From Colwellia sp. (GTDB lineage: Bacteria; Pseudomonadota; Gammaproteobacteria; Enterobacterales; Alteromonadaceae), in NCBI GenBank assembly GCA_013215465.1, contig JABSOW010000003.1, positions 1 through 64,000 of the forward strand: DNA of 64,000 bases, read 5' to 3'. Shown here piece after piece: positions 1 to 8,186 of this stretch; position 1 is the stretch's first letter, and each line of letters starts with the position of its first letter. A program made the position numbers and the translations under genes. The notes below the pieces were generated by a model that saw only the letters and a program-made list of their open reading frames with translations, made no database searches and was not told the origin of the DNA.

Positions 1-72
1 AAAAAGAAAATGGCAGGGCTAGACGATGAATATCGCTCAACCCTGCTGGAATCTGGGATTAAAATGCGCTAG
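1..72 (+). CDS. C-terminal tail of an unidentified protein (5' truncated by window edge)
   Basis: Frame 1 from the first base stays open for 23 codons and ends at TAG (70-72), reading ...LDDEYRSTLLESGIKMR. It converges on lexA. The piece is richer in G+C than the surrounding sequence. I do not recognise the family. Too little is present to assign a function, and the frame could be fortuitous. Confidence 0.35.
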   Translation, partial: KKKMAGLDDEYRSTLLESGIKMR

Positions 73-148
73 CCGTGAAACGAGTACCACGTTACGATAC
101 TCACTCTATTAATTTGTGGATTATTGAGCCATAATTGGCAAATTAACA

Positions 149-781
149 CTACATCCAGTCACCATTACGAATAACGCCAACAGCAAGACCTTCAATGTTA
201 AATTCTTGGCAAGTTAAATCAACTATAATGGGTGAAAAGTCTTCATTTTCAGCCTGTAAATAAACGATATTACCTTCTCGTTTGAAGCGCTTAACCGTGA
301 CCTCATTTTCAACACGAGCAACAATAACTTGACCATTTTGTACATCGGTAGTTTGATGCACAGCAAGTATATCACCATCTAAAATACCAATATTTTTCAT
401 ACTTTCACCATTAACCCGCAATAAGTAATCTGCCGTGGGGTGAAATAAGCTACCATCCATCTTATAGTAATCTTCAATATGTTCTTGGGCTAAAATTGGC
501 TCACCTGCAGCAACACGGCCAATTAAAGGTAAACCATCTTCTTTAAGAAACTGCTCAGCTAAGCGAATACCACGAGATGTGCCTGGTAGCATTTCTATAT
601 AACCTTTTTTAGCTAACGCTTTTAAATGCTCTTCTGCCGCATTGGCTGATTTAAAACCAAAAAAACTAGCAATTTCCGCACGTGTCGGCGGCATTCCTGT
701 GTCGTTAATGGTATCTTTAATAAGATCAAAAACTTGTTGTTGTCGATTAGTTAACGGTTTAAGTTCGTGTATAGCAACCAT
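149..781 (-). CDS. lexA: LexA repressor of the SOS response
   Basis: Transcriptional repressor of DNA-damage genes that cleaves itself when RecA filaments form. The 210 residues hold an N-terminal winged helix (about 1-75, with the TNRQQ start typical of LexA), the Ala92-Gly93 self-cleavage bond in 'VAAGEP', the catalytic Ser127 in 'GESM' and the catalytic Lys164 in 'VTVKRF'. These lie at a constant +8 offset from E. coli A84-G85, S119 and K156. The ATG at 781 is the only Met ahead of the helix. Its ribosome site 'aggaa' is part of the first SOS box, so bound LexA would sit over the translation start region. It is monocistronic here. Confidence 0.98.
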   Translation of the reverse strand: MVAIHELKPLTNRQQQVFDLIKDTINDTGMPPTRAEIASFFGFKSANAAEEHLKALAKKGYIEMLPGTSRGIRLAEQFLKEDGLPLIGRVAAGEPILAQEHIEDYYKMDGSLFHPTADYLLRVNGESMKNIGILDGDILAVHQTTDVQNGQVIVARVENEVTVKRFKREGNIVYLQAENEDFSPIIVDLTCQEFNIEGLAVGVIRNGDWM

Positions 782-790
782 AAAAAATTC

Positions 791-827
791 CTGTATATAT
801 TGACAGTTATACTGGTAGTATATACAG
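791..827 (-). promoter_or_regulatory. Two tandem LexA (SOS) boxes upstream of lexA
   Basis: Box 1 (791-806) is ctgtatatattgacag, a perfect CTGT-N8-ACAG. Box 2 (812-827) is ctggtagtatatacag, one mismatch from the core. They lie directly ahead of the lexA ATG on the minus strand. The outer parts form a perfect 16-bp inverted repeat (784-799 with 819-834), so both boxes carry the same flank in opposite orientation. E. coli lexA also has two boxes, which supports autoregulation. Confidence 0.93.
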
Positions 828-896
828 GAATTTTATAAAATCAATATTTAGGTTATGACGATAGACTTAGCTATTTATTCTTTGAATGCCACTTAT

Positions 897-1032
897 TTAC
901 CGAAAACTGTCATTAATTCCAGTTAACACGCGGCTACCGGGACAAAGAACGTCTTGATCTCACGCTATATGCGGTACTAAATTGCGCTTTTGATGACCAT
1001 TAGCAACTGCCAGCATGATATTTTTAGGACCA
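897..1032 (-). pseudogene. Short degraded coding remnant
   Basis: The 842-1188 gap holds no intact gene. One minus-strand frame reads as protein-like sequence, including 'NIMLAVANGHQ', 'NLVPHIA', an in-frame TGA, then 'DQDVLCPGSRVLTGIN' and a TAA at 897-899. The composition looks coding on both sides of the stop, so this may be the C-terminal end of a decayed gene. The family is not recognised and the evidence is weak. Confidence 0.3.
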
Positions 1033-1188
1033 AAATCAGCTCATTTACACATTCCCCTCCATTATTTTAGTCCGGAAAACATTAGTACTTATTCGAATTA
1101 TTTACTGTACTTTTTATTATAATTCTTATTAGTTTAGCTTATAAAAATTAAAGTTTAATTAATACCTTGGTGCTAATAGATACCATAA

Positions 1189-1668
1189 CTACAACAATAA
1201 ATTTTGCTCTATTTTATAATATTCATCGGTAGCATTAATCAGTGAATTTGCCGTTAATTTTGGGACACCATAAACCATAGTACTCACATTAAATTGTGCT
1301 TTAATATGGCTTAGCAGCATATCAAAATCGCCATCACCAGAAAGCAGTACTATGGTGTCAATATCTTGCCTTGCCGCGGCCGTCATTATGTCAATAGTAA
1401 TGCCTACATCCCAATCGCCTTTGGCCGAGCCATCACTACGTTGAATAAAAGGTTTCAATTTCACCTGAAAACCAATGTGTTTTAGTGCTTTTTGAAATTT
1501 ATGCTGTTGATCATCACTGCGCGCAATAGCATAAGCTGTCGCTTGTACAATATCACCCTTAGCAAGTAATTCTTGCCATAATAATCGATAATTAAATTGG
1601 CGTTGATAGACATCTCGTGTGGTGTAATAAATATTTTGTACATCAACAAAAATGGCAATTTTTTGCAA
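1189..1668 (-). CDS. NYN domain (LabA/DUF88-type) putative nuclease
   Basis: A 159-160 residue single-domain protein of the NYN/LabA family, a PIN-like fold linked to RNA processing or metal-dependent nuclease activity. Acidic motifs are visible: 'FVDVQN' at the N-terminus, 'GDWDVGITID' in the middle and 'LLSGDGDFD' after it, giving the Asp cluster expected for Mg2+ binding. I chose the TTG start at 1668 because AAGGA lies 7 bases upstream and the protein then begins QKIAIFVDVQN. The in-frame ATG at 1698 has no ribosome site. No operon partner is evident and the RNA target is unknown. Confidence 0.85.
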   Translation of the reverse strand: MQKIAIFVDVQNIYYTTRDVYQRQFNYRLLWQELLAKGDIVQATAYAIARSDDQQHKFQKALKHIGFQVKLKPFIQRSDGSAKGDWDVGITIDIMTAAARQDIDTIVLLSGDGDFDMLLSHIKAQFNVSTMVYGVPKLTANSLINATDEYYKIEQNLLL

Positions 1669-1786
1669 TACAGTTTCCTTAAGTCTATAAAACAACATTA
1701 TTATTGTTTTTATACTTGTTAGTCTGAAATGATGACGTTAAAATAGTTGACAATATAATAACAAATCAAGAGTGTAGGAATAAAGT

Positions 1787-2788
1787 ATGTCTTTTGAGGA
1801 TAACTATCAAGTAACTTCTAAATTCAGCGAGCATACCCATGACTTCCTCTCTAGTCATTTAATTGCCCCAACACCCGTAAATTATTCGGTAATCTATCTT
1901 TATATTAGCAATGAAAACGAAATGTTATCGGCCGCTATAGATAAAAAGCTGCAACAGGGCAAATTAATGACCGCAGATTTTATCGCTGATTTATTCAAAC
2001 GCTATGTATCCTTTGCTCAACAAATTGAAAATACTGTATTAGCTCCTTTTGAACAAACGCTAAGTGAAACCTTAAAACAAATCAGTAAACAAGTGAGTAA
2101 CGAAGACAAAGCGGTAAATAATTTACAAAAGTTAGATAAGATTTTAGCTAAGTCAAAAAATAATGGTGCTATGGAAAGCATTGTTAGCTATCTTTTTAAC
2201 ACTATAAATAGCACCAAAGCTCAACATGAAGCACTGTCTCAAAAATTAACCACTACACAACAAGAGATTAATCAACTAAAAGACAAACTTGCCTCTTCAA
2301 GAGAAGAAGCGTTAGTTGACTCGTTAACAGGTTTGCTAAATCGTCGAGGCTGCGATGAAAAATTACAAGATTTAGATCACGCCGATACTCATTCCTCTTT
2401 AGCTATTGATATTGATCACTTTAAAAAGGTTAATGACACCTTTGGCCACTTTATTGGCGACAAAGTTATTCAGCGCATAGCAAAAACAATTAAAACCCAT
2501 ATTGGCGAGCAAGATCTTGCCGTACGTTTTGGCGGTGAAGAGTTTGTGGTGGTAATGACTAACACCCCTATTGCTGAGGCAAGAAAAATTGCTGAAGAAA
2601 TTCGTTTATCTATTTCTAAAATGAAGTTAAAACAAAGAGAGACCAACACTTATTTACCGCCTATTTCAGTATCTATTGGTATCGCTCAAAATGATAATAT
2701 TTCAGATTGGACCACCTTGTTTGAACAAGCAGACCATGCACTATACCAAGCTAAAAACTCAGGACGAAATTGCTGTATTTGTGCCTAA
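1787..2788 (+). CDS. Diguanylate cyclase (GGDEF domain)
   Basis: 333 residues. An N-terminal helical region of about 170 residues without recognised sensor motifs ends in a heptad-rich coiled coil (about 140-175). A GGDEF domain follows, with 'DSLTGLLNRRG' (178-188) and the active signature GGEEF (249-253). It should make c-di-GMP from two GTP. The inhibitory I-site RxxD ahead of the signature reads GEQD, so product feedback inhibition is probably absent. No transmembrane segment is seen, so it is probably cytoplasmic. The ATG follows an 'aggaa' ribosome site. It stands alone between the NYN gene and plsB. Confidence 0.93.
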   Translation: MSFEDNYQVTSKFSEHTHDFLSSHLIAPTPVNYSVIYLYISNENEMLSAAIDKKLQQGKLMTADFIADLFKRYVSFAQQIENTVLAPFEQTLSETLKQISKQVSNEDKAVNNLQKLDKILAKSKNNGAMESIVSYLFNTINSTKAQHEALSQKLTTTQQEINQLKDKLASSREEALVDSLTGLLNRRGCDEKLQDLDHADTHSSLAIDIDHFKKVNDTFGHFIGDKVIQRIAKTIKTHIGEQDLAVRFGGEEFVVVMTNTPIAEARKIAEEIRLSISKMKLKQRETNTYLPPISVSIGIAQNDNISDWTTLFEQADHALYQAKNSGRNCCICA

Positions 2789-2835
2789 TAAAAATATGTC
2801 CGTTGTAGGTGCTTCGCTTTGGCGCCCTGAAACCT

Positions 2836-2859
2836 GCATCTTGAATGGTAACGGGTATA
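2836..2859. repeat. Dispersed repeat 'gcatcttgaa...acgggtata' (copy 1)
   Basis: A 24-base element also found, with small changes, at 7411-7434, 18345-18368 (inverted) and 59601-59624 (inverted). All copies lie between genes. The shared core is gcatcttcaagtgg-aacgggtata. It ends in GGTATA, like the ends of the MITE-like element at 7218-7434. Confidence 0.6.
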
Positions 2860-2905
2860 AATGTTAAACTCCTCTTTTTGAGCTAACCAACAATTAATTT
2901 TAGCG

Positions 2906-5350
2906 ATGATAATGTCTATATTGCGTTCTTTTTTTTATTTATTATTAAAACTCCCTTTACGTTTATTGGTTCGTAGTAAAATAGTGCAAGATGCCGATAC
3001 TTCTGTAGAAACACAAGCTCGTCCTGTTTTTTACGTAGTAAGCCATCAATCAGCCAGTGATTTATTAACGCTTCAAACGGCCTGTAAGCAACAACAACTG
3101 CCTGATCCACTTAGCAAAATCAAAATAAACGGTAAACTATTTGACCGTATTTTATGTTTAGAAAAACCCAAATTAGTGTTTTCGTGCTTTAAAACAAAAA
3201 ATACTACCGCACTACATCAAGGCTTAGAAATTCTTAATCAGCACGATATTGATAAAGAACTTGATGCGCAATTAATACCAGTAAACCTTATCTGGGGTAG
3301 AATACCCACCCAAGAAAAAAACAATGCTAATGTTGCCTCACTACTGGCAGAGCAAGCTACTCCTACTTGGCTACAAAAATTATTTATTGTCCTTTTTCTA
3401 GGTCGCGATAACTTAGTACGATACAGCCAAGCACTCTCGTTGAGAGAAATGTCTGACAATCACGGTAACGATGAAGCAACAGCACATAAATTACTTCGCG
3501 TTGCCCGTTTTCATTTTCATCGACAAAATATTGCCGCAAAAGGTCCACGCCTTATTCATCGCCAACAAATGTTCACGGCTTTATTTGCCAACCCGTCGGT
3601 AATGCGCATAATCAAAGACGAAGCTAAAAGCAAAAACCTCAGTACTGCACAAGTAAAAAAACAAGCACAAAACATGATGGAAGAAATCGCTGGCGATTAC
3701 AGCGTTTCATTAGTCCGCTTAGGTGAACGCATTTTACGCTGGTTGTGGGGTCGCCTGTATAGCGACATAAAAGTGAACAATTCTCAAGTATTACGTGAAC
3801 TCGCTCAAGACGGACATGAAATTATTTACGTGCCCTGTCATCGCAGCCACATGGATTATTTATTGCTTTCTTATGTCATTTTGCAAGAAGGTTTAGTTAT
3901 GCCGCGTATTGCCGCTGGCATTAATTTAAACTTTTGGCCTGCTGGACCAATATTTCGAAAAGGTGGTGCTTTTTTCATTCGTCGTAGTTTTGCTGGTAAC
4001 CGTTTATATTCAACAATTTTCCGTGAGTACTTAGGCTTGTTGTTTGAACGTGGTTACTCTGTAAAATATTACACCGAAGGTGGCCGTAGCCGTACCGGGC
4101 GATTATTAAATCCGAAAACGGGCATGCTAGCCATGACCATTCAAAGTTTACTTCGTGGTATTGACCGCCCGTTAACCTTAGTACCTGTGTATATAGGTTA
4201 CGAACATGTTATGGAAGTTGGCACCTACCATAAAGAGCTTAGTGGCAGTGAAAAGAAAAAAGAATCTATCTTTGGTGTACTAAAAGCGATTAAAAATTTA
4301 CGTAATTATGGTAATGGTTATGTGAATTTTGGCGAGCCCATCAATATTAATGATTATTTGAATAAACAGGTACCTGAATGGAAATCAGCGATTAACCCTA
4401 TCAACCCGCAAAAACCTAACTGGTTAACGCCAACGGCTAACGAGTTGGCAAATAAATTAATGACCCGTATCAATCAATGTGCGGCGCTCAATGGCGTAGC
4501 ATTAGTTGCGCTTATTTTACATGCCTGTGAAAACAAAGCGCTTGCTAAAGCTGATTTAGAAAAGCAATTAGATTTCGCGCTAAACATGCAACGCCAAGCC
4601 CCTTTTAGCGAACAACTGACAATACCACAAGAAAATGGCAGTGAATTACTAGCCCATGTTATTTCGCTGAATAAAGTTACCATATCAACAGATAGCTTTG
4701 GAACTATCATCTCACTCAATGACTCTGCCAGCTTAGAGATGCGCTACTACCGCAACAATATTTTACACACCTACAGTCTAATTTCGTTAGTGTGTAAGTT
4801 ATTAGCTGACAATAGTAAAATAGCTCAAACGCAGTTAATCGAGCAAACGGTGTGCTTACTCGCTACTTTAAAAGACGACCTATTTTTGTGGCAAACACCC
4901 GCGCAAATGACTAAACAAGTTGCACAAGTTTTAGCCTTTTTAGAGAAATCAGGCATGGCTCAACAAAGTGAGGCTAAATGTTGGTCATTAACCAATAACA
5001 CCGAGCAACTCAGTCATATTTATCTTATGGCTGAATGTATTGGTGAAAGCTTACAAAGGCTTGCCATTATAACCTCATTGGCAACACGCTTAGCGCCAAT
5101 CACTAGGCGAGATTTAGAACAAAAAGTTGTCGCTATCGCCAAGCGATTATCGGTGTTAAATAATATAACCGCCCCTGAATTTATTGATAAAAAAGCACAA
5201 GCGACCTTAATTAACACTATGCGAGAGCAAGGTTATATTGAACTTAATGACGATGGTTTACTGATAACAACTAACACAATGAAACAGCTTAAAACCTCAG
5301 TAACCAACCTAGTAGCCATTGAAGTATTGCAAAGTATTGCTCGCTCGTAG
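2906..5350 (+). CDS. plsB: Glycerol-3-phosphate 1-O-acyltransferase PlsB
   Basis: Inner-membrane enzyme that acylates position 1 of sn-glycerol-3-phosphate, the first step of phospholipid synthesis. At 814 residues it matches the usual length (E. coli 807). The HX4D catalytic motif is H312-D317 in 'HRSHMD'. Block II 'GGAFFIRRSF', block III 'EGGRSRTGR' and block IV 'VPVYIGYE' follow in order. The N-terminus is hydrophobic and basic, as expected for membrane contact. The start is ATG 2906, with a weak ribosome site; a second ATG at 2912 is also possible. plsB lies near lexA and ubiCA as in E. coli, in the same relative orientation. Confidence 0.97.
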   Translation: MIMSILRSFFYLLLKLPLRLLVRSKIVQDADTSVETQARPVFYVVSHQSASDLLTLQTACKQQQLPDPLSKIKINGKLFDRILCLEKPKLVFSCFKTKNTTALHQGLEILNQHDIDKELDAQLIPVNLIWGRIPTQEKNNANVASLLAEQATPTWLQKLFIVLFLGRDNLVRYSQALSLREMSDNHGNDEATAHKLLRVARFHFHRQNIAAKGPRLIHRQQMFTALFANPSVMRIIKDEAKSKNLSTAQVKKQAQNMMEEIAGDYSVSLVRLGERILRWLWGRLYSDIKVNNSQVLRELAQDGHEIIYVPCHRSHMDYLLLSYVILQEGLVMPRIAAGINLNFWPAGPIFRKGGAFFIRRSFAGNRLYSTIFREYLGLLFERGYSVKYYTEGGRSRTGRLLNPKTGMLAMTIQSLLRGIDRPLTLVPVYIGYEHVMEVGTYHKELSGSEKKKESIFGVLKAIKNLRNYGNGYVNFGEPININDYLNKQVPEWKSAINPINPQKPNWLTPTANELANKLMTRINQCAALNGVALVALILHACENKALAKADLEKQLDFALNMQRQAPFSEQLTIPQENGSELLAHVISLNKVTISTDSFGTIISLNDSASLEMRYYRNNILHTYSLISLVCKLLADNSKIAQTQLIEQTVCLLATLKDDLFLWQTPAQMTKQVAQVLAFLEKSGMAQQSEAKCWSLTNNTEQLSHIYLMAECIGESLQRLAIITSLATRLAPITRRDLEQKVVAIAKRLSVLNNITAPEFIDKKAQATLINTMREQGYIELNDDGLLITTNTMKQLKTSVTNLVAIEVLQSIARS

Positions 5351-5433
5351 CCGTTTTAATGGTAATAGCTCGGCAATAAGTTGATAAGACATCGCAATGC
5401 GATTATTGTCAGCTTACTGCTTTGCCCTAATAC

Positions 5434-6060
5434 TTATCTTGTTAATGCCGCCAACTCGATAGTAACTTGTTCAACACCCTGTTTAGCAAACCTTTTACTC
5501 AATTCCGCTTTTTTACTACTTAATAATGAAATGCCTTCCACTACCATATCAAAAACTTTCCACTGACCGGTTTTTTTATTTTGTCGCATTTTAAACACTA
5601 CATTTATAGTCGGTTTATTAACATCAATAATTTGGGTTTTTACTGCAACAATTTTTTTACCTTTGGAGGCTTTTTCTGGTTCGAATATCACTTGCTGGTT
5701 TTTATACTGCATTAAAGCATGAGCATAAGTTCTCGCTAAGTTATGGCGCATTGAGCTAACAAATTTCGCCCGTTGTTCTTTGGTAGTTTTGCGTAAATAC
5801 TTGCCCAAAATACGGTACGAGGCATACCGATAATCAATTGATGGCATCAACTCTTCTTCTACAATTACTTGCATAAGCTGTGGAAATTTTTTAATTTCTT
5901 GCTGATTAGCAGCAATGCGGCTAAAGAGTTTGTTACCAATATTTTCCAGCACCTTATAAGGTGACGGCTGAGTTGTTTCACTCTCAACCGCTGATACTGG
6001 TAACGCTAAAATGACTAATGCCAATAGCAATGAAGTAGTTAATTTTACTAAAACTAGCAT
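5434..6060 (-). CDS. Stand-alone MlaC/Ttg2D-family periplasmic phospholipid-binding protein
   Basis: 208 residues with a signal peptide (hydrophobic segment about 8-22, cleavage near PVSA). The mature part matches the MlaC family, which shuttles phospholipids across the periplasm between outer and inner membrane complexes. Family-like features are 'MPSIDYRYASYRILGKY' and the C-terminal 'WKVFDMVVEGISLL'. No mlaA, mlaD, mlaE or mlaF neighbours are present, so it is an orphan. Two copies of a TetR-type palindrome (6107-6120, 6144-6157) lie between it and the tetR gene upstream, so expression is probably set by that regulator. Ribosome site 'aggga' precedes the ATG. Confidence 0.88.
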   Translation of the reverse strand: MLVLVKLTTSLLLALVILALPVSAVESETTQPSPYKVLENIGNKLFSRIAANQQEIKKFPQLMQVIVEEELMPSIDYRYASYRILGKYLRKTTKEQRAKFVSSMRHNLARTYAHALMQYKNQQVIFEPEKASKGKKIVAVKTQIIDVNKPTINVVFKMRQNKKTGQWKVFDMVVEGISLLSSKKAELSKRFAKQGVEQVTIELAALTR

Positions 6061-6106
6061 GTTAATAGTTCCCTATTTATTAATATTATTTTCTCACCGA
6101 AAATAA

Positions 6107-6157
6107 ACCGACCGCTCGGTATATACAATAAAGCTAGAATAGCACCGACCGTTCGGT
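6107..6157 (-). promoter_or_regulatory. Two TetR-type operator palindromes ahead of the mlaC-like gene
   Basis: accgaccgctcggt (6107-6120) and accgaccgttcggt (6144-6157) are near-identical 14-bp palindromes, ACCGA-N4-TCGGT, 37 bp apart. A third copy (6871-6884) lies ahead of the neighbouring tetR gene. Matching sites at both genes and nowhere else noticed in the window point to a local regulon. Confidence 0.8.
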
Positions 6158-6234
6158 TTGTAACTACTTTATCTATAAGTAAAGGGCTTATCTAAGATCT
6201 ATTAGCACTAAGCAGAAGCGGCTATTTAATAAAT

Positions 6235-6819
6235 TTATTTTTTTAACGAACGAATATACAAGCAAAGTTCTGAAATAACCTGTTGATATAACACTTTATT
6301 ACGTGAACTTTTACTTAAGCTTGTGGAGCCATGAAAAGTAGCCACAATAAAATAAGCCACTTGAGTAAATTTTAATTCTGGACGTAAATCGCCTTTAACT
6401 CGCGCTAGTGCCGTTACAATTAATGCATTCAACTTTTCCTGCATCGATAGTATGCGTAAGCGAAAACCTTCATCAACATTGGCCATTTCTTCACAGAGGT
6501 TATTCAAAGGACAGCCACAAACAACTTCACTACTGTTCATTTGATTACACATAGAAGTAAAAAATTGGCATAAGCCTTCAATGGGATCGTCTTGGCTTAA
6601 TGCTGGCTGCCATGTATCAAGAAGCAGAGGCACAAAGCTTTCTTCAAAAACGGCATAGCCTAATTCAATTTTATTAGAGAAATGATAATACAAAGCGCCT
6701 TTAGAAATACCACAGCGATTAAGAATAGTTGATAAACTAGTCGCCTGAAAACCATGTTGATGAATTTCATCAGCCGCTACGGCAAGAATTTTTTGGCGGG
6801 TTTGTTCAGCGTCACTCAT
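6235..6819 (-). CDS. TetR/AcrR family repressor, probable regulator of the mlaC-like gene and itself
   Basis: 194 residues. The N-terminal helix-turn-helix (about 10-55) has the TetR signature 'GISKGALYYHFSNK'. The C-terminal ligand domain contains a Cys-rich 'CGCPLNNLCEEM' segment, typical of one TetR subgroup and possibly ligand- or redox-responsive (inference). The gene is upstream of and co-oriented with the mlaC-like gene, with 174 bases between them. A palindrome identical in plan to two sites at the mlaC-like promoter lies at 6871-6884, upstream of the ATG. The effector is unknown; a lipid, solvent or drug would suit the target. Confidence 0.9.
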   Translation of the reverse strand: MSDAEQTRQKILAVAADEIHQHGFQATSLSTILNRCGISKGALYYHFSNKIELGYAVFEESFVPLLLDTWQPALSQDDPIEGLCQFFTSMCNQMNSSEVVCGCPLNNLCEEMANVDEGFRLRILSMQEKLNALIVTALARVKGDLRPELKFTQVAYFIVATFHGSTSLSKSSRNKVLYQQVISELCLYIRSLKK

Positions 6820-6870
6820 GATTACTACTCTTTGGCTTTTCTTTGATTTTATCTGTGCCTATCAATGATA

Positions 6871-6884
6871 ACCGACCACTCGGT
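6871..6884 (-). promoter_or_regulatory. TetR-type operator palindrome upstream of tetR
   Basis: accgaccactcggt, 52 bases before the regulator's ATG. It has the same arms (ACCGA/TCGGT) and spacing as the two sites at 6107 and 6144, consistent with autoregulation. Confidence 0.78.
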
Positions 6885-7633
6885 ATGTTACAAGGTAGTC
6901 ATTTAAATCAACCTTACACATATGATTATTCCAATATAGAACTAGACCGTTTCTAATGAAACTGGATCGGCTTTAGGCCTAAGTAAAGGGCCGAAAGTCA
7001 TGTCTGCTACTCGTTGAGTTCTAAGCATACAAAAAGTGCTACCCCTAGAAATTAACAAGAACATAGCATCAAATTGCATTGATAACATGGATAAATTAAT
7101 GAAAAAAAGTCTGAACTCATGCTAAGAAGAAAACAGTGCCTGGTTAGCTATTTTTTAATTTAGGATAATGAACTTGTTGTGCCGTATTATCCTTCTTTGT
7201 CACAGAGCAAGAAGCCTTATACCAAGTGAAGTAATGAATTGATCACTTAGCGAGAATTAAAAGGCTTAGAGGCACAGGTTCATAGTTCCAGACTGAACCT
7301 AAATACCTACATCCATGTAAGCAAGGCATTGATTGAAGAATAATGGTTATAAAATCAATAACGCAGCATAAAACGTTTCTAAACCAGCCCTATGGGGATG
7401 ACTGAAACTCGCATCTTGAAGTGGCTTGGGTATATATACTCCGTACACAGGTCTAAATTAACACGTCATTTTTTGATGACTAACTGTAATAAAAAGAATA
7501 CGCACGTTTTATGACGATAAAATGACACTAAAAGGACATTTTGATGACAAGCCCCTAGCCTAAGCTAACATCTTACACACCGACACTTACGAAGTCCGTG
7601 TGCAGCCACTTTATATACTTTTTGACGTGGGCA
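6885..7633. other. 749-bp gene-free stretch
   Basis: No credible coding frame longer than about 50 codons is seen apart from a minus-strand frame that is a shadow of the cytidylyltransferase gene. The stretch holds a weak inverted repeat around 6967-6993 (tcggc...ggccga) and the repeat-bounded element at 7218-7434. The rest looks like eroded intergenic DNA. Confidence 0.6.
7218..7434. mobile_element. MITE-like 217-bp element with TATACC ends
   Basis: The left end is tataccaagtgaagtaatga and the right end is gcatcttgaa-gtggcttgggtata. The termini form an imperfect inverted repeat, TATACCAAG against TATACCCAAG read inward. Each end alone matches a dispersed repeat family elsewhere in this window. 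No protein is encoded. This looks like a non-autonomous element whose ends also occur as solo copies; that reading is inference. Confidence 0.45.
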
Positions 7634-8074
7634 CTAAAGTTCTTGAGCGAGATATTTGCCTCGATGAGATTGTTCAACGACATTTTGTTTAATTTTTGTT
7701 GAGGATGTTTTTGGGTTATAACTGACTTGAATGATTTTACCACCTTTAGCGTGCAGATAAGCCTCCACATCAAGATTATGCTGTTTATCCCCCCAGTCTT
7801 CGCCAATAACAAAAATATCAGGTTTTAATTCTTTGCAGGCGGATACATAGTCAAGTTTGTGGTATGGTCGAACAATATCAACACATCGTAAGGCTTTTAG
7901 CATTTCCATGCGCTGTTCAAGGGGAATAACTGGCACATTAGGCTTATAAGAATTCACTACTTCATCAGAAGCCACACCAACCGCGACGGTATCGCCCAGT
8001 GTCTTACAATATTCTAACAAGGCAAGATGGCCCACATGCAATAAATCAAACGTACCTACTGTATACACCAACAT
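7634..8074 (-). CDS. Glycerol-3-phosphate / phospho-alcohol cytidylyltransferase family protein
   Basis: 146 residues, a complete single-domain nucleotidyltransferase of the TagD/ECT type, which joins CTP to a phospho-alcohol to give a CDP-alcohol and pyrophosphate. Signatures are 'GTFDLLHVGH' (HxGH, residues about 7-16), 'EQRMEMLKAL', 'VIGEDWGDK' and the C-terminal 'KTSSTKIK' in place of TagD's RTEGISTTKI. It is divergent from a CDP-alcohol phosphatidyltransferase gene 112 bases away, so the two may share a pathway. The substrate (glycerol-3-phosphate, phosphoethanolamine or other) cannot be read from sequence. Ribosome site 'agga' precedes the ATG. Confidence 0.85.
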   Translation of the reverse strand: MLVYTVGTFDLLHVGHLALLEYCKTLGDTVAVGVASDEVVNSYKPNVPVIPLEQRMEMLKALRCVDIVRPYHKLDYVSACKELKPDIFVIGEDWGDKQHNLDVEAYLHAKGGKIIQVSYNPKTSSTKIKQNVVEQSHRGKYLAQEL

Positions 8075-8186
8075 TTTATTTTTAATTCCTAGTTCAGAGT
8101 AATATTCCTGTTATTATAACATTTCTTTATAAGCTATTTACTAAAAAATACTATTTAGTAAATTTAATATCACCTATGGATTAAAA

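Noticed and set aside
2676..2867. 63-codon plus-strand frame at the end of the GGDEF gene
   Set aside because: It overlaps the cyclase in another frame and runs into a dispersed repeat.
6967..6993. tcggc...ggccga hairpin as a terminator or riboswitch piece
   Set aside because: Stem is short with no T-tract and no gene ends or begins near it.
7573..7812. 79-codon minus-strand frame overlapping the cytidylyltransferase
   Set aside because: Shifted frame of the real gene with no ribosome site.
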